Positions 17,923 through 26,311 of a stretch of DNA of 64,000 bases are shown here, piece after piece. The stretch is from Kribbella catacumbae DSM 19601 (GTDB lineage: Bacteria > Actinomycetota > Actinomycetes > Propionibacteriales > Kribbellaceae): NCBI RefSeq assembly GCF_000372465.1, contig NZ_AQUZ01000020.1:62001-126000 (forward strand), written 5' to 3'. The translations under genes and the position numbers were made by a program. Every line of letters begins with the position of its first letter. Position 1 is the first letter of the stretch. The notes under the pieces were generated by a model. That model was not told the origin of the DNA. It did no database searches and saw only the letters and a program-made list of their open reading frames with translations.

Positions 17923-19347
17923 CTAGTTGGAGACGAGTTGCCGGATGCCGTCGGCGATGCCGTCCTCGGCACAGCCGGGCTTCACCCGCGAGCCCAGGAC
18001 CTGGAAGGTCTGGTGGCCGTAGGACTCGTCGTCGGGGATGTAGCCGGAGGCGGCCCGGCCGTTGGCGAGCGTCACGTACATCGTTTTGGACAGCGGTGAC
18101 TGCTTCTTCACGCGCAGGCCGATGGTGGTGTAGATCTCGGCGTTGGTCGTCGCCAGCGCGATGTCGCCGATCTCGAGCGCGCCGATCCGGATCGCCACGT
18201 CCGGGCCGTCCTCGTACTGACCGGGCACGCCCTCGCGAGCGTTGTCGAGCCGGGTGCGGCCGGGGCAGGTGATCAGCTGCTGACGACCGCTGATGGCCGG
18301 ATCGCTGACCTTGTCCTCGGTGTGCGACATCACCCGGATGACTTCCTCGCCGAGCACGATGCCAACGGCATCGAGGTAGTTGAAGAGCTGACGCAGTACC
18401 GACGGAGCGACCTCCCCGTACGGGACTTTGAGCTCCCGGACCGGTGCCTCGACGGTCTCGCGGACCATCTCATAGCCGGTGATCGGGACGCCGCTCCTGG
18501 ACGCCAGTACGTTGGTTCCGGTCCGCAGCCAGCGCGGGTTCACATCGCCGGAAGCGCCCTGGGTGAACACGGCGACCAGGTCGTCGCCGAAGGCCTGCTC
18601 GACGTACCGGCTGGTCGCGCCTGCGAAGTCGGCGCTGGTGAGCCCGTTGAGGTAGCCGTTGACGGGATGCATGGCGTAGTTGACGTACGTCGCGAGCGGC
18701 TTGCCGTTCGGCCGGTAGAACGTGAGGACTCCGACGGACCTGTCCACCGGGGCGTCGAGGTTCGCGGCCTGGGTCCACTTGTGCGTGTCCGGGCTGATGA
18801 CGTCGCGGTTGACGTTCAGCGAGGCCTCACCGGTCGAGTAGCCGACCAGTGCCGGCTCCAACTTGGTCTTGGCCTGTTTGACTGCCTGCAGCGCGACCTT
18901 TGCCAGGAACTCGGTGCCGTACCGCGGGGCCGGCGTTGGCGACGGCGGGCCCGCGGGCTGGCCACTGTGGGTGTGCGTGGTCGAGATGATGACGTTCTCG
19001 ACGGGCGTCTTCAGTTCGGCGGCGACCCGCTTGGCCGCGTCGGCCCAGACCGGCTCGTCGATCCCGCCCAGGTCGGCGCCTATCAGTGCACCGCGAACGC
19101 CCTTGTTCTCGAACACGATGGCGCGGAGGTAAAGCTTCTCGTGCTCGTACTCGTTGAGCGGCGGGTACGCCGGATTGACCGGCGGCGTGATGTCCACGCG
19201 GGCAGCTCCCGCCCGCAACTGTCCTTTGCTCTGGGCAACGGGATTCTGCTGGCCGCCCACGACGGCTGTCGTGACCAGCGGCGATACACCTACTGAGACC
19301 GCCAGGACGACGGCAGCGACCAGTCCTCGTGCTTTGCGGAACTTCAT
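17923..19347 (-). CDS. Secreted neutral-ceramidase-like protein
   Basis: 474 residues with a signal peptide (MKFRKARGLVAAVVLAVSVG). The N-terminal domain is that of neutral/alkaline non-lysosomal ceramidase: AARVDITPP, an ADLGG region, the zinc-site HTHSGQPAGP and the NYAMHPVN and FTQGASGDVNPRW motifs. Ceramidase splits ceramide into sphingosine and fatty acid. The C-terminal immunoglobulin-like domain of the full enzyme is missing (full enzymes are about 650-700 residues), so the substrate may differ. It lies between two secreted esterases in the same unit, implying a shared extracellular substrate. Confidence 0.82.
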   Translation of the reverse strand: MKFRKARGLVAAVVLAVSVGVSPLVTTAVVGGQQNPVAQSKGQLRAGAARVDITPPVNPAYPPLNEYEHEKLYLRAIVFENKGVRGALIGADLGGIDEPVWADAAKRVAAELKTPVENVIISTTHTHSGQPAGPPSPTPAPRYGTEFLAKVALQAVKQAKTKLEPALVGYSTGEASLNVNRDVISPDTHKWTQAANLDAPVDRSVGVLTFYRPNGKPLATYVNYAMHPVNGYLNGLTSADFAGATSRYVEQAFGDDLVAVFTQGASGDVNPRWLRTGTNVLASRSGVPITGYEMVRETVEAPVRELKVPYGEVAPSVLRQLFNYLDAVGIVLGEEVIRVMSHTEDKVSDPAISGRQQLITCPGRTRLDNAREGVPGQYEDGPDVAIRIGALEIGDIALATTNAEIYTTIGLRVKKQSPLSKTMYVTLANGRAASGYIPDDESYGHQTFQVLGSRVKPGCAEDGIADGIRQLVSN

Positions 19348-19363
19348 TGCGTACCCCTCGATC

Positions 19364-20956
19364 TCAGCTGAGCCAGAAGGCGCAGTTGTGGTCTGCTTCG
19401 TAGGTAGTGATCAGCTGGCTCGCTCCGGCGGTGCGGAGCTGCATCACGTTGTGGGCGGCGCCGTAGAGCGGCCAGGTCGGGGCGTTCTGGACGTTGGGGT
19501 TGCCGTTGTGGGCGAAGGCGGCCCAGTAGCGCATCATCTGGCCGGAGAGCTTCTCCTGCGCCTTTGTCAGTGGCCGTTCGCCCAAGGTGAAGTCGAACAG
19601 GTAGGCCAGCTCGGCGCTGTGCCCGTTCGACACGTCCTCGCCGGGCACGCGGAATCCGTAGAGCGTCGGCGAGGTGGGGTCGTTGAACTCATAGCGATAC
19701 GTCGGCACCTTGGTCGCGAGCAGCTGCGCGGACTGATCGTTCGCGCACGCGCGCTGCGAGTCGGTCTGCACCTGTGTGATGGCATCCCAGGGGCTCTTGA
19801 ACTTGCTCAGCGGATACAGCCGCAGTACGCCGTCTGCCTTGGCGCCGTACGTCTTGCCGACCAGGTCGTAATAGCCCTGTTCGGTGATCCCGGCGAGTGC
19901 TGTCGAGGTCAGCCGGTTCTCGGACTTGGTGTTCCCGGTCAGCACCGGGACCGCGTTCCAGCTGCCGTCGTCGAACGCCTGCCGGAACGTCTTCGGTAGC
20001 AGCTCGCCGCCGACCTTGGAACCGCCGGAGTAGTTGGCCTGGTTCGAGACGAGCGTTCCGGGCCAGGCCTTCCGCAGGCAGGCGACAACCGTTGCGTTGT
20101 CGGTGCAGCCCACCGACTGGGCGAACTTGACGCCGGTCTGCTCGCCGGCCGCCAGAGTGGTGCGGTTGGCCCCGCAGACCGAACTCTCGACGATCGCCTT
20201 GTGGAACAGGCCCTTCGCCGTCGGCATGACGAGCATGTCGCAGACGGATCCACCGCCGGCCGACTGTCCGTAGATCGTCACGTTGCCCGGGTCACCGCCG
20301 AAGTTGGCGATGTTGTCGCGGACCCACTGCAGCGACTTCAGCTGATCCATCCGGGCGTAGTTGCCGGACCCGCCGGGCGTGACCGCGCTGAGGGCGGGAT
20401 GAGCGAGGAACCCGAGCGCGCCGAGCCGGTAGTTGATCGAGATGACGATGGTGTTGGTCATCGCGGCCGGCGTGCCACCGCCGTAGATGACACCGGTGCC
20501 CTGGGTGGACCCGCCTCCGTGGAACCACACCATCACGGGCAGTTTCGCGTTCTTCGCGAGTTGGGCCGGCCGGTAGACGTCGAGGTACAGGCAGTCCTCG
20601 CTGATGGGCTGCTCCTCGCGGACCCCGGTGGGCTCGAACTGCACGCACGCGGGTGATTGGCGATCCGCCGGACGGATACCCTGCCAGGACGCGGGCGCGG
20701 CCGGGGGAGCGAAGCGCAGCTCGCGCAGCGGCGGCGCGGCGTACGGCAGGCCGAGGAATTCGTCGTACGACGGTTTCCCGACGCCACGGACGAGCCCACT
20801 GGTCGTCTTGATGACAGGATCGCCGCCCCGCGCCTGGTCAACTCCGGTCACAGCGGCGGGGACGGTGGCGGCGGGGAGCAGGGCCGAGGCACCGACGGTC
20901 AGAACGGTGACGGCGGCTGCCATGGCGGACAGTTGGTGTTTGGACGGGAATCTCAC
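19364..20956 (-). CDS. Secreted type-B carboxylesterase (3)
   Basis: 530 residues. I chose the GTG at 20956 because AAGGAG lies 6 nt upstream on the minus strand and it yields a clean signal peptide (basic start, then AAAVTVLTVGASALLPAA); a longer frame to 21103 lacks these. COesterase signatures: LGLPYAAPP, EDCLYLDVYRP, WFHGGG (about 145-149) and GQSAGG with Ser232. First gene of the three-gene leftward operon. Its promoter must lie in the AT-richer stretch up to 21248, next to the ROK regulator. Confidence 0.92.
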   Translation of the reverse strand: MRFPSKHQLSAMAAAVTVLTVGASALLPAATVPAAVTGVDQARGGDPVIKTTSGLVRGVGKPSYDEFLGLPYAAPPLRELRFAPPAAPASWQGIRPADRQSPACVQFEPTGVREEQPISEDCLYLDVYRPAQLAKNAKLPVMVWFHGGGSTQGTGVIYGGGTPAAMTNTIVISINYRLGALGFLAHPALSAVTPGGSGNYARMDQLKSLQWVRDNIANFGGDPGNVTIYGQSAGGGSVCDMLVMPTAKGLFHKAIVESSVCGANRTTLAAGEQTGVKFAQSVGCTDNATVVACLRKAWPGTLVSNQANYSGGSKVGGELLPKTFRQAFDDGSWNAVPVLTGNTKSENRLTSTALAGITEQGYYDLVGKTYGAKADGVLRLYPLSKFKSPWDAITQVQTDSQRACANDQSAQLLATKVPTYRYEFNDPTSPTLYGFRVPGEDVSNGHSAELAYLFDFTLGERPLTKAQEKLSGQMMRYWAAFAHNGNPNVQNAPTWPLYGAAHNVMQLRTAGASQLITTYEADHNCAFWLS

Positions 20957-21248
20957 GTGAATCTCCTTGTGCACTGGGGACAGCACAAAACCTGCGGACC
21001 TAGGGAGATCGCCGGGGGTGGGTGTCAGGGCGCGACGCCGCGCTTCTAGGCCTGAGCTGGGTGCTGCGCAACACCCCGTTGAGACCCCCGTTGTCGCTGG
21101 CATCCCCGTTGTAACGGGGGCGATGACCAGCGATTGAGTTCAGAGCTTAGAGAGAAGATTTCTGACGTGTCAATGGCGGAATACGGGACTATGAAGGGCG
21201 TATTACGTCAACGGAACTGATATTTATCTGCCGGTTTCGAAGGCCCTG
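20957..21248. promoter_or_regulatory. Promoter region of the esterase/ceramidase operon
   Basis: 292 nt between esterase 3 and the end of the ROK gene. The part at about 21130-21240 is markedly AT-richer than its surroundings and holds short complementary pieces (TGACGT near 21163 with ACGTCA near 21210; AATACG with CGTATT). CCCCGTTG-type repeats occur near 21070-21115. I cannot assign -10/-35 boxes with confidence. Confidence 0.4.
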
Positions 21249-22391
21249 CTACTCGACCAGGCCGAACGCCACAGCGACGCCGCCGAGCACCTCAGCGTGA
21301 TCCCCACAGGCGGCGACGGTCACGACAAGGTCGCGCATGGCAGCGGGTTGGCAGTAGCGGTCCAGCGCGTCCTGGATGCCTCGCACAACAGGACCGCCGA
21401 GTGAGCCGAGCGCACCGCCGACCACGATCGCCTCCGGGTTCAGCGTCGTCACCACGGCAGACAGCGCCCGGCCGATGGTGCGGCCGGCGTCGCTGAGCAG
21501 TGCCTGCGTCCCGGGATCACCCGAGTCGGCGAGACGCACCAGATCGGTGAAGTCGAGGGGGCTGTCGTGGGCCGGCTGCAGCGCCCTTAGCAGAGCGGCG
21601 CTGGAGGCGATCGTCTCCAGGCAGCCGCGGTTCCCGCAGAGGCAGACCTCACCGTCGTCGACCACCCGGATGTGGCCGATATCGCCCGCGTAGCCACGGC
21701 CCTGGAAGAGGCGTCCGCCGAGGATCAGGCCGGCCCCGACGCCGTGCGAGAGCTTGACGTAGATGAAGGTTCCGAACCGTGAGCCGGCGCCGAACGCCGC
21801 CTCGCCGACGGCGCCCAGGTCGGCGTCGTTGACGAAGCGGATCCGGTCGGTGTAGCTGTCCAGGCCGAGCGGATCCATCAGGTCCAGACCGGCGAACCTG
21901 GCCGCGGCCGGACGCCCGGATCGATCGAGTGGCGAGGGAACACCCACGGTGGCGCCGATGACACCGTCGGGGCTCACCCGGGCAGCGGCCGCGACCTCGG
22001 CAACCAGCCGGCGGGCCTGGCTCAGTGCGTGATCGGTGGCCGCTCGTTGCGCGAAGGCCACGACGCGTTCCTGCAGCACATGCCCGGCCGAGTCCGCGAC
22101 GACGGCTCGCACGTGCGTGTGTCCGATGTCGACGCTCAAGGCATGACCGCTGGGTGGGGTGAGCGCGAGCAGCTGTGACGGCCGGCCCTTGGTCGTGCCG
22201 GATGTGTACTTGCCGACCTCGCGGATGGTGCCGTCGTCGAGCAGCTCCGTCACGATGCTCGAGATCGTCGGCCGGGACAGGCCGGTGGCCCGGATCAGGT
22301 CGGCGCGGTTGGCGGATCCGTGGTCGCGCAGTACCCCGAGAATGTGCACCCGGTGGAGCTCACGCGCAGCGTCACGACGTCCTGCGGCCAT
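21249..22391 (-). CDS. ROK-family transcriptional regulator
   Basis: 380 residues. Residues 1-75 form a MarR-type winged helix (NRADLIRATGLSRPTISSIVTELL); the rest is a ROK sugar-kinase-like domain with the zinc motif CLCGNRGCLE and upstream GDIGHI histidine. ROK repressors usually respond to a sugar or sugar phosphate and control nearby carbohydrate genes. Here the nearest downstream unit on the same strand is the esterase/ceramidase operon. Regulation of that operon is inferred from position only. Effector unknown. Confidence 0.88.
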   Translation of the reverse strand: MAAGRRDAARELHRVHILGVLRDHGSANRADLIRATGLSRPTISSIVTELLDDGTIREVGKYTSGTTKGRPSQLLALTPPSGHALSVDIGHTHVRAVVADSAGHVLQERVVAFAQRAATDHALSQARRLVAEVAAAARVSPDGVIGATVGVPSPLDRSGRPAAARFAGLDLMDPLGLDSYTDRIRFVNDADLGAVGEAAFGAGSRFGTFIYVKLSHGVGAGLILGGRLFQGRGYAGDIGHIRVVDDGEVCLCGNRGCLETIASSAALLRALQPAHDSPLDFTDLVRLADSGDPGTQALLSDAGRTIGRALSAVVTTLNPEAIVVGGALGSLGGPVVRGIQDALDRYCQPAAMRDLVVTVAACGDHAEVLGGVAVAFGLVE

Positions 22392-22523
22392 AGCTCAGAG
22401 GTTAGCAGTTTTGTCGCCAAGCTTTACTGAAGTACTGCACCCAGGACGAGCGGAAGAGTCAATTTCTTGAATTCAAGCCCTGATGCCAAGCGCTGCGGAC
22501 ACCGGGCGGGCGCAGTGCCGGGG

Positions 22524-23390
22524 TTACAGGCGGGCGGTGGCGACCAGGGTTTGGAGTCGCTCGGGGAGGAGCGGTTCGTTTTCCAGGCGTTTGCCGGTTT
22601 CCGAGGCGTGCAGCATGCCTTGCGGAGAGACGAAGCCCACGTGGTGGACCTTCTTGCCGGGGCGGCCGAAGAAGTAGACGTCGCCGGCCCGCGCCTCGTC
22701 TTGGGAGATCTGCTCCAGCGCCGCGCACTGGTCATGAGCATCGCGCGGGATCCGCTGCCCCAGAACTCTGCTGACGGCGTGGATGAGACCCGAGCAGTCG
22801 AGCCCGTACGTCGAAGTACCGCCCCAGAGGTAATCGAGACCGAGGAAGAGCGAACCCAGGCGGATCCGGTCGTCCGGTACGGCGGGGGAGTCGACCGGGC
22901 GCAGTACCTCATCCGCAAGCCAGCCGGAGCCGCCGTCGGGAAGCGCGACGCGAGTGAAGCCATCCGCGTGATCCACCGATGCCAGGATCGTCGCGAACGA
23001 CAGCTCGGCAACATGCCCCGACCCCGGCTCCGAGAACAGTTCAGCGGTCGGGACCGTCACAGCGACAGGCGCGGTCGCGCTCCCCGGCAGCTCACCGAGA
23101 TGGCTCGACGGCACCCAACCGGGGTACCCGAGATCGTCGGCCGAGGACGGTTGCCACGGCGCGATGATCTCGGACCAGCCGTTCCGCTCGGAGCGCACGA
23201 TTACGGGCTCGGCGAACAGCAGTTGGGTCAGGGTCCGGTCGTGCAGACCCAGGCGGCTCTCGACATCCATGGCCTTCGCCCAGGCGGCGACATCTGGCTG
23301 GGCGGCGGTCGCCGGAGCGTCGATGTCACGCGGTGCGTCCGGGGAAGTCCATACGGTGCTGACCGGGACTTTGGCGGCGGCTAGCTTCAT
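22524..23390 (-). CDS. NlpC/P60 peptidase with SH3-like domains (YkfC-type gamma-D-glutamyl dipeptidyl-peptidase)
   Basis: 288 residues without signal peptide, so cytosolic. Two bacterial SH3-like regions (about 50-165) precede an NlpC/P60 domain with Cys199 (LDCSG), His250 (VHHVGF) and His261 (MLHAS) as catalytic Cys-His-His. This is the layout of YkfC (dipeptidyl-peptidase VI), which releases L-Ala-gamma-D-Glu from murein peptides. The next genes upstream in the same direction are a dipeptide epimerase and a beta-lactamase-like protein, fitting murein-peptide recycling. A transposable element sits directly before its ATG. No ribosome-binding site is visible in the adjoining element sequence, so expression may be reduced or altered. 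Confidence 0.88.
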   Translation of the reverse strand: MKLAAAKVPVSTVWTSPDAPRDIDAPATAAQPDVAAWAKAMDVESRLGLHDRTLTQLLFAEPVIVRSERNGWSEIIAPWQPSSADDLGYPGWVPSSHLGELPGSATAPVAVTVPTAELFSEPGSGHVAELSFATILASVDHADGFTRVALPDGGSGWLADEVLRPVDSPAVPDDRIRLGSLFLGLDYLWGGTSTYGLDCSGLIHAVSRVLGQRIPRDAHDQCAALEQISQDEARAGDVYFFGRPGKKVHHVGFVSPQGMLHASETGKRLENEPLLPERLQTLVATARL

Positions 23391-24375
23391 CGGATTCGCC
23401 GCGGGGAAAACCCGTCCTTCAAGGTGGAGAGGTACCGCGACTGCCTCCCTTCGGGGATCGGGGATTGTCGGTCCCGGCTGATTGGGTTGGTGGTGTGTCC
23501 CGGTTCCGGATGTACCCGACTCCCGCGCAGCAGACCGCGTTGCTGGAGCAGTGCGGGCACGCCCGATACGTGTGGAACCTGGCGCTTGAGCAGTGGTCGA
23601 TGTGGACGCATGACAAAGGCGCGACGCGGGGCTACGTCAAGCAGGCACGGCAACTGACCGAGGCGCGAGCCGAGTTCGGGTGGTTGCGGGCGGGGTCGCA
23701 GACGGTGCAGCAGCAGGCGCTGCGGGACTTCGGCCAGGCCGTCAGGAACTTCTACGCAGGGACCCACCGGCGCCCGACCTGGCGTAGAGCCGGGCTGCAC
23801 GAGGGATTCCGTATCGTCGGTGGTCAGGCGTCCCGGGTAGTGAAGCTGAACCGGAAGTGGGCCGCGGTGAACGTCCCGAAGGTCGGCTGGGTGCGGTTCC
23901 GGCTTTCCCGTGCCGTTCCGGATGCGAAGTCGTACCGCATCACCCGTGACCGGATGGGCCGCTGGCACCTCGCCTTCGCCGGCATCCCCGAGCCGATCCC
24001 CGCGCCGGGTACGGGCGAGGTCGTCGGCGTCGACCGCGGCATCCTCGCCAACGGGTGGGGCGACATGGTGAACCGTCTGGAGCACAAGGCCGCAGGACGG
24101 GTCGAGAAAGTGAACCCCGCGTACACGTCGCAGACCTGCAGCGCCTGTGGGCATCGCGCACCGGACAACCGCGAGAGCCAAGCGGTCTTCCGGTGCGTAG
24201 CCTGCGGACACCGGGCCAACGCGGACGTGAACGCGGCAGTCAATATCGCGGCCGGACGGGCCGTCAGCGCACGCCGAGAGACGCCCGTACGGGTCTCGCT
24301 GAAGCGTGAACCTCAACACGCTACCTCCACGTAGTAGTTGGAATCCCCCGTTCTTCAGGACAGGGGAGGACGTCA
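23391..24375 (+). mobile_element. IS200/IS605-type element carrying only tnpB
   Basis: The element lies exactly between the ATG of the peptidase gene (23390) and the stop of the epimerase gene (24373-24375). Both ends carry related small hairpins of the subterminal type seen in this family (CCCGTCCTTCAAGG near 23408; CCCCCGTTCTTCAGG near 24345, ending GGAGGACGTCAA). There is no tnpA, so it could move only with help from another element. Exact ends are uncertain by several bases. Confidence 0.75.
23495..24334 (+). CDS. tnpB: TnpB with internal deletion of the RuvC-II region (probably nuclease-dead)
   Basis: 279 residues from GTG 23495 (VSRFRMYPTPAQ is the usual start). The N-terminal helix-turn-helix/REC part is present (EQCGHARYVWNLALEQ). 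RuvC-I keeps its aspartate (GVD180RG), but the next residues are ILANGWGDMVNRLEHKA, which in full TnpB follow about 100 residues later. The missing piece includes the bridge helix and the RuvC-II glutamate. After the junction come the zinc finger (Cys215, 218, 234, 237) and the RuvC-III aspartate (NAD244VN). The frame is intact from start to stop. Normal TnpB is about 380-400 residues. Either a decaying transposon gene or a DNA-binding remnant; RNA-guided cleavage is not expected. Confidence 0.85.
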   Translation: MSRFRMYPTPAQQTALLEQCGHARYVWNLALEQWSMWTHDKGATRGYVKQARQLTEARAEFGWLRAGSQTVQQQALRDFGQAVRNFYAGTHRRPTWRRAGLHEGFRIVGGQASRVVKLNRKWAAVNVPKVGWVRFRLSRAVPDAKSYRITRDRMGRWHLAFAGIPEPIPAPGTGEVVGVDRGILANGWGDMVNRLEHKAAGRVEKVNPAYTSQTCSACGHRAPDNRESQAVFRCVACGHRANADVNAAVNIAAGRAVSARRETPVRVSLKREPQHATST

Positions 24376-24376
24376 A
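24336..24376 (+). ncRNA. Right end of the element, possible 3' part of an omega RNA
   Basis: The hairpin CCCCCGTTC-TTCA-GGACAGGGG (about 24345-24366), followed by GGAGGACGTCAA, resembles the transposon right end that forms the scaffold of the TnpB guide RNA. The guide would be read from the bases just after it, which belong to the 3' end of the epimerase gene. RNA production is inferred. Confidence 0.4.
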
Positions 24377-25440
24377 GCGGTCAAGCCTGTCACGCCGAGT
24401 CCAGCCGCCGTCGGCAGGTGGATCACGGAGCCCTCGTAGCGGATCCCGCCAAGGAGCGGCGGCTCCTTCAGCCACCAGGCGGCGTCCAGATCGTTGACCG
24501 CGCTCGTCGGGTACGCCGCGACGAGCGCCGCCGCCGCGCCGACGCCCACGTGGCTCTCCATCATCGATCCGACGATCGTGCCGACGCCGTGGTCGCGCGC
24601 CAACTCCAGCAGGGTCCGGGCCGGCCCGAGTCCGCCGCACTTGGCGAGCTTCACGTTGACCAGATCAGCCGCGCCATGCCGGATCACCGCCACCAGGTCC
24701 CGTACGCCGTACACGGACTCGTCGGCCAGGATCGGCGTACTGACCCGGTCGGTGATCCAGGCCATCCCCTCGAGATCGGCCGCGACGACGGGCTGCTCGA
24801 CGAATTCGATGTCGCACCCTTCGTCCTCCAGGGCGCGAATCGCGGTGACCGCATCGCGCCGACTCCAGCCCTGGTTGGCATCCAGCCGAATCCGCGGATC
24901 CGGCCCGACCGCCTCGCGCACGCGGCGTACCCGATGGAAGTCTTCGCTCGCGTCACCCGTGCCGACCTTGACCTTCAGTACGTCGAACCCGTCGGCGATC
25001 CGGTCAATCCCCGCCGCCGCGAGCGACTCGGCGTCCCCGGCAGACAACGTCACATCGGTCTGGACCGTCCCGACGGTGGAACCGAGGAAGCCGTGCAAAG
25101 TCTGCCCGCGCCGGCGTGCGATGAGGTCATGCAGGGCGACATCCACCGCCGCTTTCGCCCCGAAGTTGCCTTGCGCGGCGCCTTGGATCCGTCGCAATGC
25201 CTCGGTGAAGTCGTCAGGCTCGAGCCCGGCCAGTGCTGAGGCGATGGGACCTTCGACACACGCCTGGGCTCCGGCGAGCGACTCGCCGGTCACCTTCCAG
25301 ACCTGCGGCGCCTCGCCCCAGCCGGTCAGCGAACCGTCGGTGAGCTCGACCAGCAGCGAGTCGGCGTGGGTCGCAGTACGCAGCGCTGTCACGAAAGGGG
25401 TGTGCAGCGGTGCAGAGATCAGGCGGGTTGCGAGCTTCAC
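24373..25440 (-). CDS. L-Ala-D/L-Glu (dipeptide) epimerase, enolase superfamily
   Basis: 355 residues of the muconate-lactonizing/mandelate-racemase group. Visible are the KxK base (LKVKVG), metal ligands in RLDANQGW, FVEQP and ILADES, and the second base lysine in NVKLAKCGG: the pattern of dipeptide epimerases (YkfB/YcjG). It would convert L-Ala-D-Glu from murein to L-Ala-L-Glu. The ATG at 25440 overlaps the stop of the beta-lactamase-like gene (ATGA). Its stop codon lies in the right end of the inserted element, so the native last residues may have been changed. Confidence 0.88.
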   Translation of the reverse strand: MKLATRLISAPLHTPFVTALRTATHADSLLVELTDGSLTGWGEAPQVWKVTGESLAGAQACVEGPIASALAGLEPDDFTEALRRIQGAAQGNFGAKAAVDVALHDLIARRRGQTLHGFLGSTVGTVQTDVTLSAGDAESLAAAGIDRIADGFDVLKVKVGTGDASEDFHRVRRVREAVGPDPRIRLDANQGWSRRDAVTAIRALEDEGCDIEFVEQPVVAADLEGMAWITDRVSTPILADESVYGVRDLVAVIRHGAADLVNVKLAKCGGLGPARTLLELARDHGVGTIVGSMMESHVGVGAAAALVAAYPTSAVNDLDAAWWLKEPPLLGGIRYEGSVIHLPTAAGLGVTGLTA

Positions 25441-26249
25441 CGGATCGCCTCCAGATCGTGTCGATGGGTCCAGGCCTCGGCCGCGATGCCGGCGATCAGC
25501 TTCTGCGCCTCGGGATCGGGCAGCTCGGACGTCGTACAGACAACCACCACGAAGGCCTCGGCGTCCGGAGGCCGGACGATGCCGCCGTCGTGCCGGATCC
25601 GGACGTCCCAGCCGTTCTTGTGCTCGACCCGGGTCCCTTCCGGTAGCAGCGCCGGGATCTCACCGTTCCAGGTGTTGCCCGCGAGCAGGTCGCGCACGTA
25701 GTCGCCCGCGTCGCTCTTGTCATTGCCTACCGCAACCAAAACGGCCGCGAGGTCGGCCGGGCTCATCAGGTTGCTGATTCCCACGGCCTGCGCGGCCGCG
25801 TCGTCGATGCCACGGCGGATCACGCTCTCGCCGGACCCGTACTCGGCCAGTACTGCGTTCGCCGCGTCCACCCCGGTCTGTTCCAGCACGAGGTCGGTGG
25901 CGAGGTTGCTCGAGTTCGTGATCATCTCGGTCGCCAGCCAGCCGAGCGGCACCTGCTCGCCCAGCTTGGTCCAGGCGGCGGGCGCCTCGTCCTCGGCCGG
26001 GTTGACCCCGAACCGTCCGCCCGCCGCCGAAGCGAAGTCGTTGTGCACGGTGACGGGCTGGTCGAGCGCGAGTTCGCCGTACCCGACCTTGCGCATCATC
26101 GCGATCGCGACCGGCAGTTTCATCGTGCTGGCGGCGTAGTGAGTGCGCTCCGCGTGGTGACGAAACACCGCGTTTCCGTCGAGCCGGCCCAGCCAGACAC
26201 CGAACTCGCCGCGCCCGGCGACCTCGAGGAGTTGGTCTGCGATTCCCAT
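25437..26249 (-). CDS. Class A beta-lactamase-like serine hydrolase
   Basis: 270 residues from ATG 26249; GGAAGG stands 9 nt upstream of it, whereas it touches the GTG at 26258. The fold of class A beta-lactamases is recognisable: ASTMK as SxxK, TNSSN as SxN, and HKNGW in place of KTG. No signal peptide is seen, so it is probably cytosolic, unlike resistance enzymes. The first gene of the leftward recycling operon. Members in this context likely act on murein-derived peptides or muropeptides; drug resistance is not implied. Confidence 0.82.
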   Translation of the reverse strand: MGIADQLLEVAGRGEFGVWLGRLDGNAVFRHHAERTHYAASTMKLPVAIAMMRKVGYGELALDQPVTVHNDFASAAGGRFGVNPAEDEAPAAWTKLGEQVPLGWLATEMITNSSNLATDLVLEQTGVDAANAVLAEYGSGESVIRRGIDDAAAQAVGISNLMSPADLAAVLVAVGNDKSDAGDYVRDLLAGNTWNGEIPALLPEGTRVEHKNGWDVRIRHDGGIVRPPDAEAFVVVVCTTSELPDPEAQKLIAGIAAEAWTHRHDLEAIR

Positions 26250-26311
26250 GATCGTCACCCTTCCACACTGCGACCGCCCTTGAACTTGCCGGGCCTGGCA
26301 GACTTCGCGTC

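Noticed and set aside
22392..22523. ROK operator (CAGTTTTG...TTTACTG) upstream of the ROK gene
   Set aside because: The dyad is too imperfect to separate from chance, with only the outer few bases matching.
25437..26249. Beta-lactam resistance gene
   Set aside because: No signal peptide, KNG instead of KTG, and it is coupled to a murein-peptide epimerase; a recycling role is more likely.
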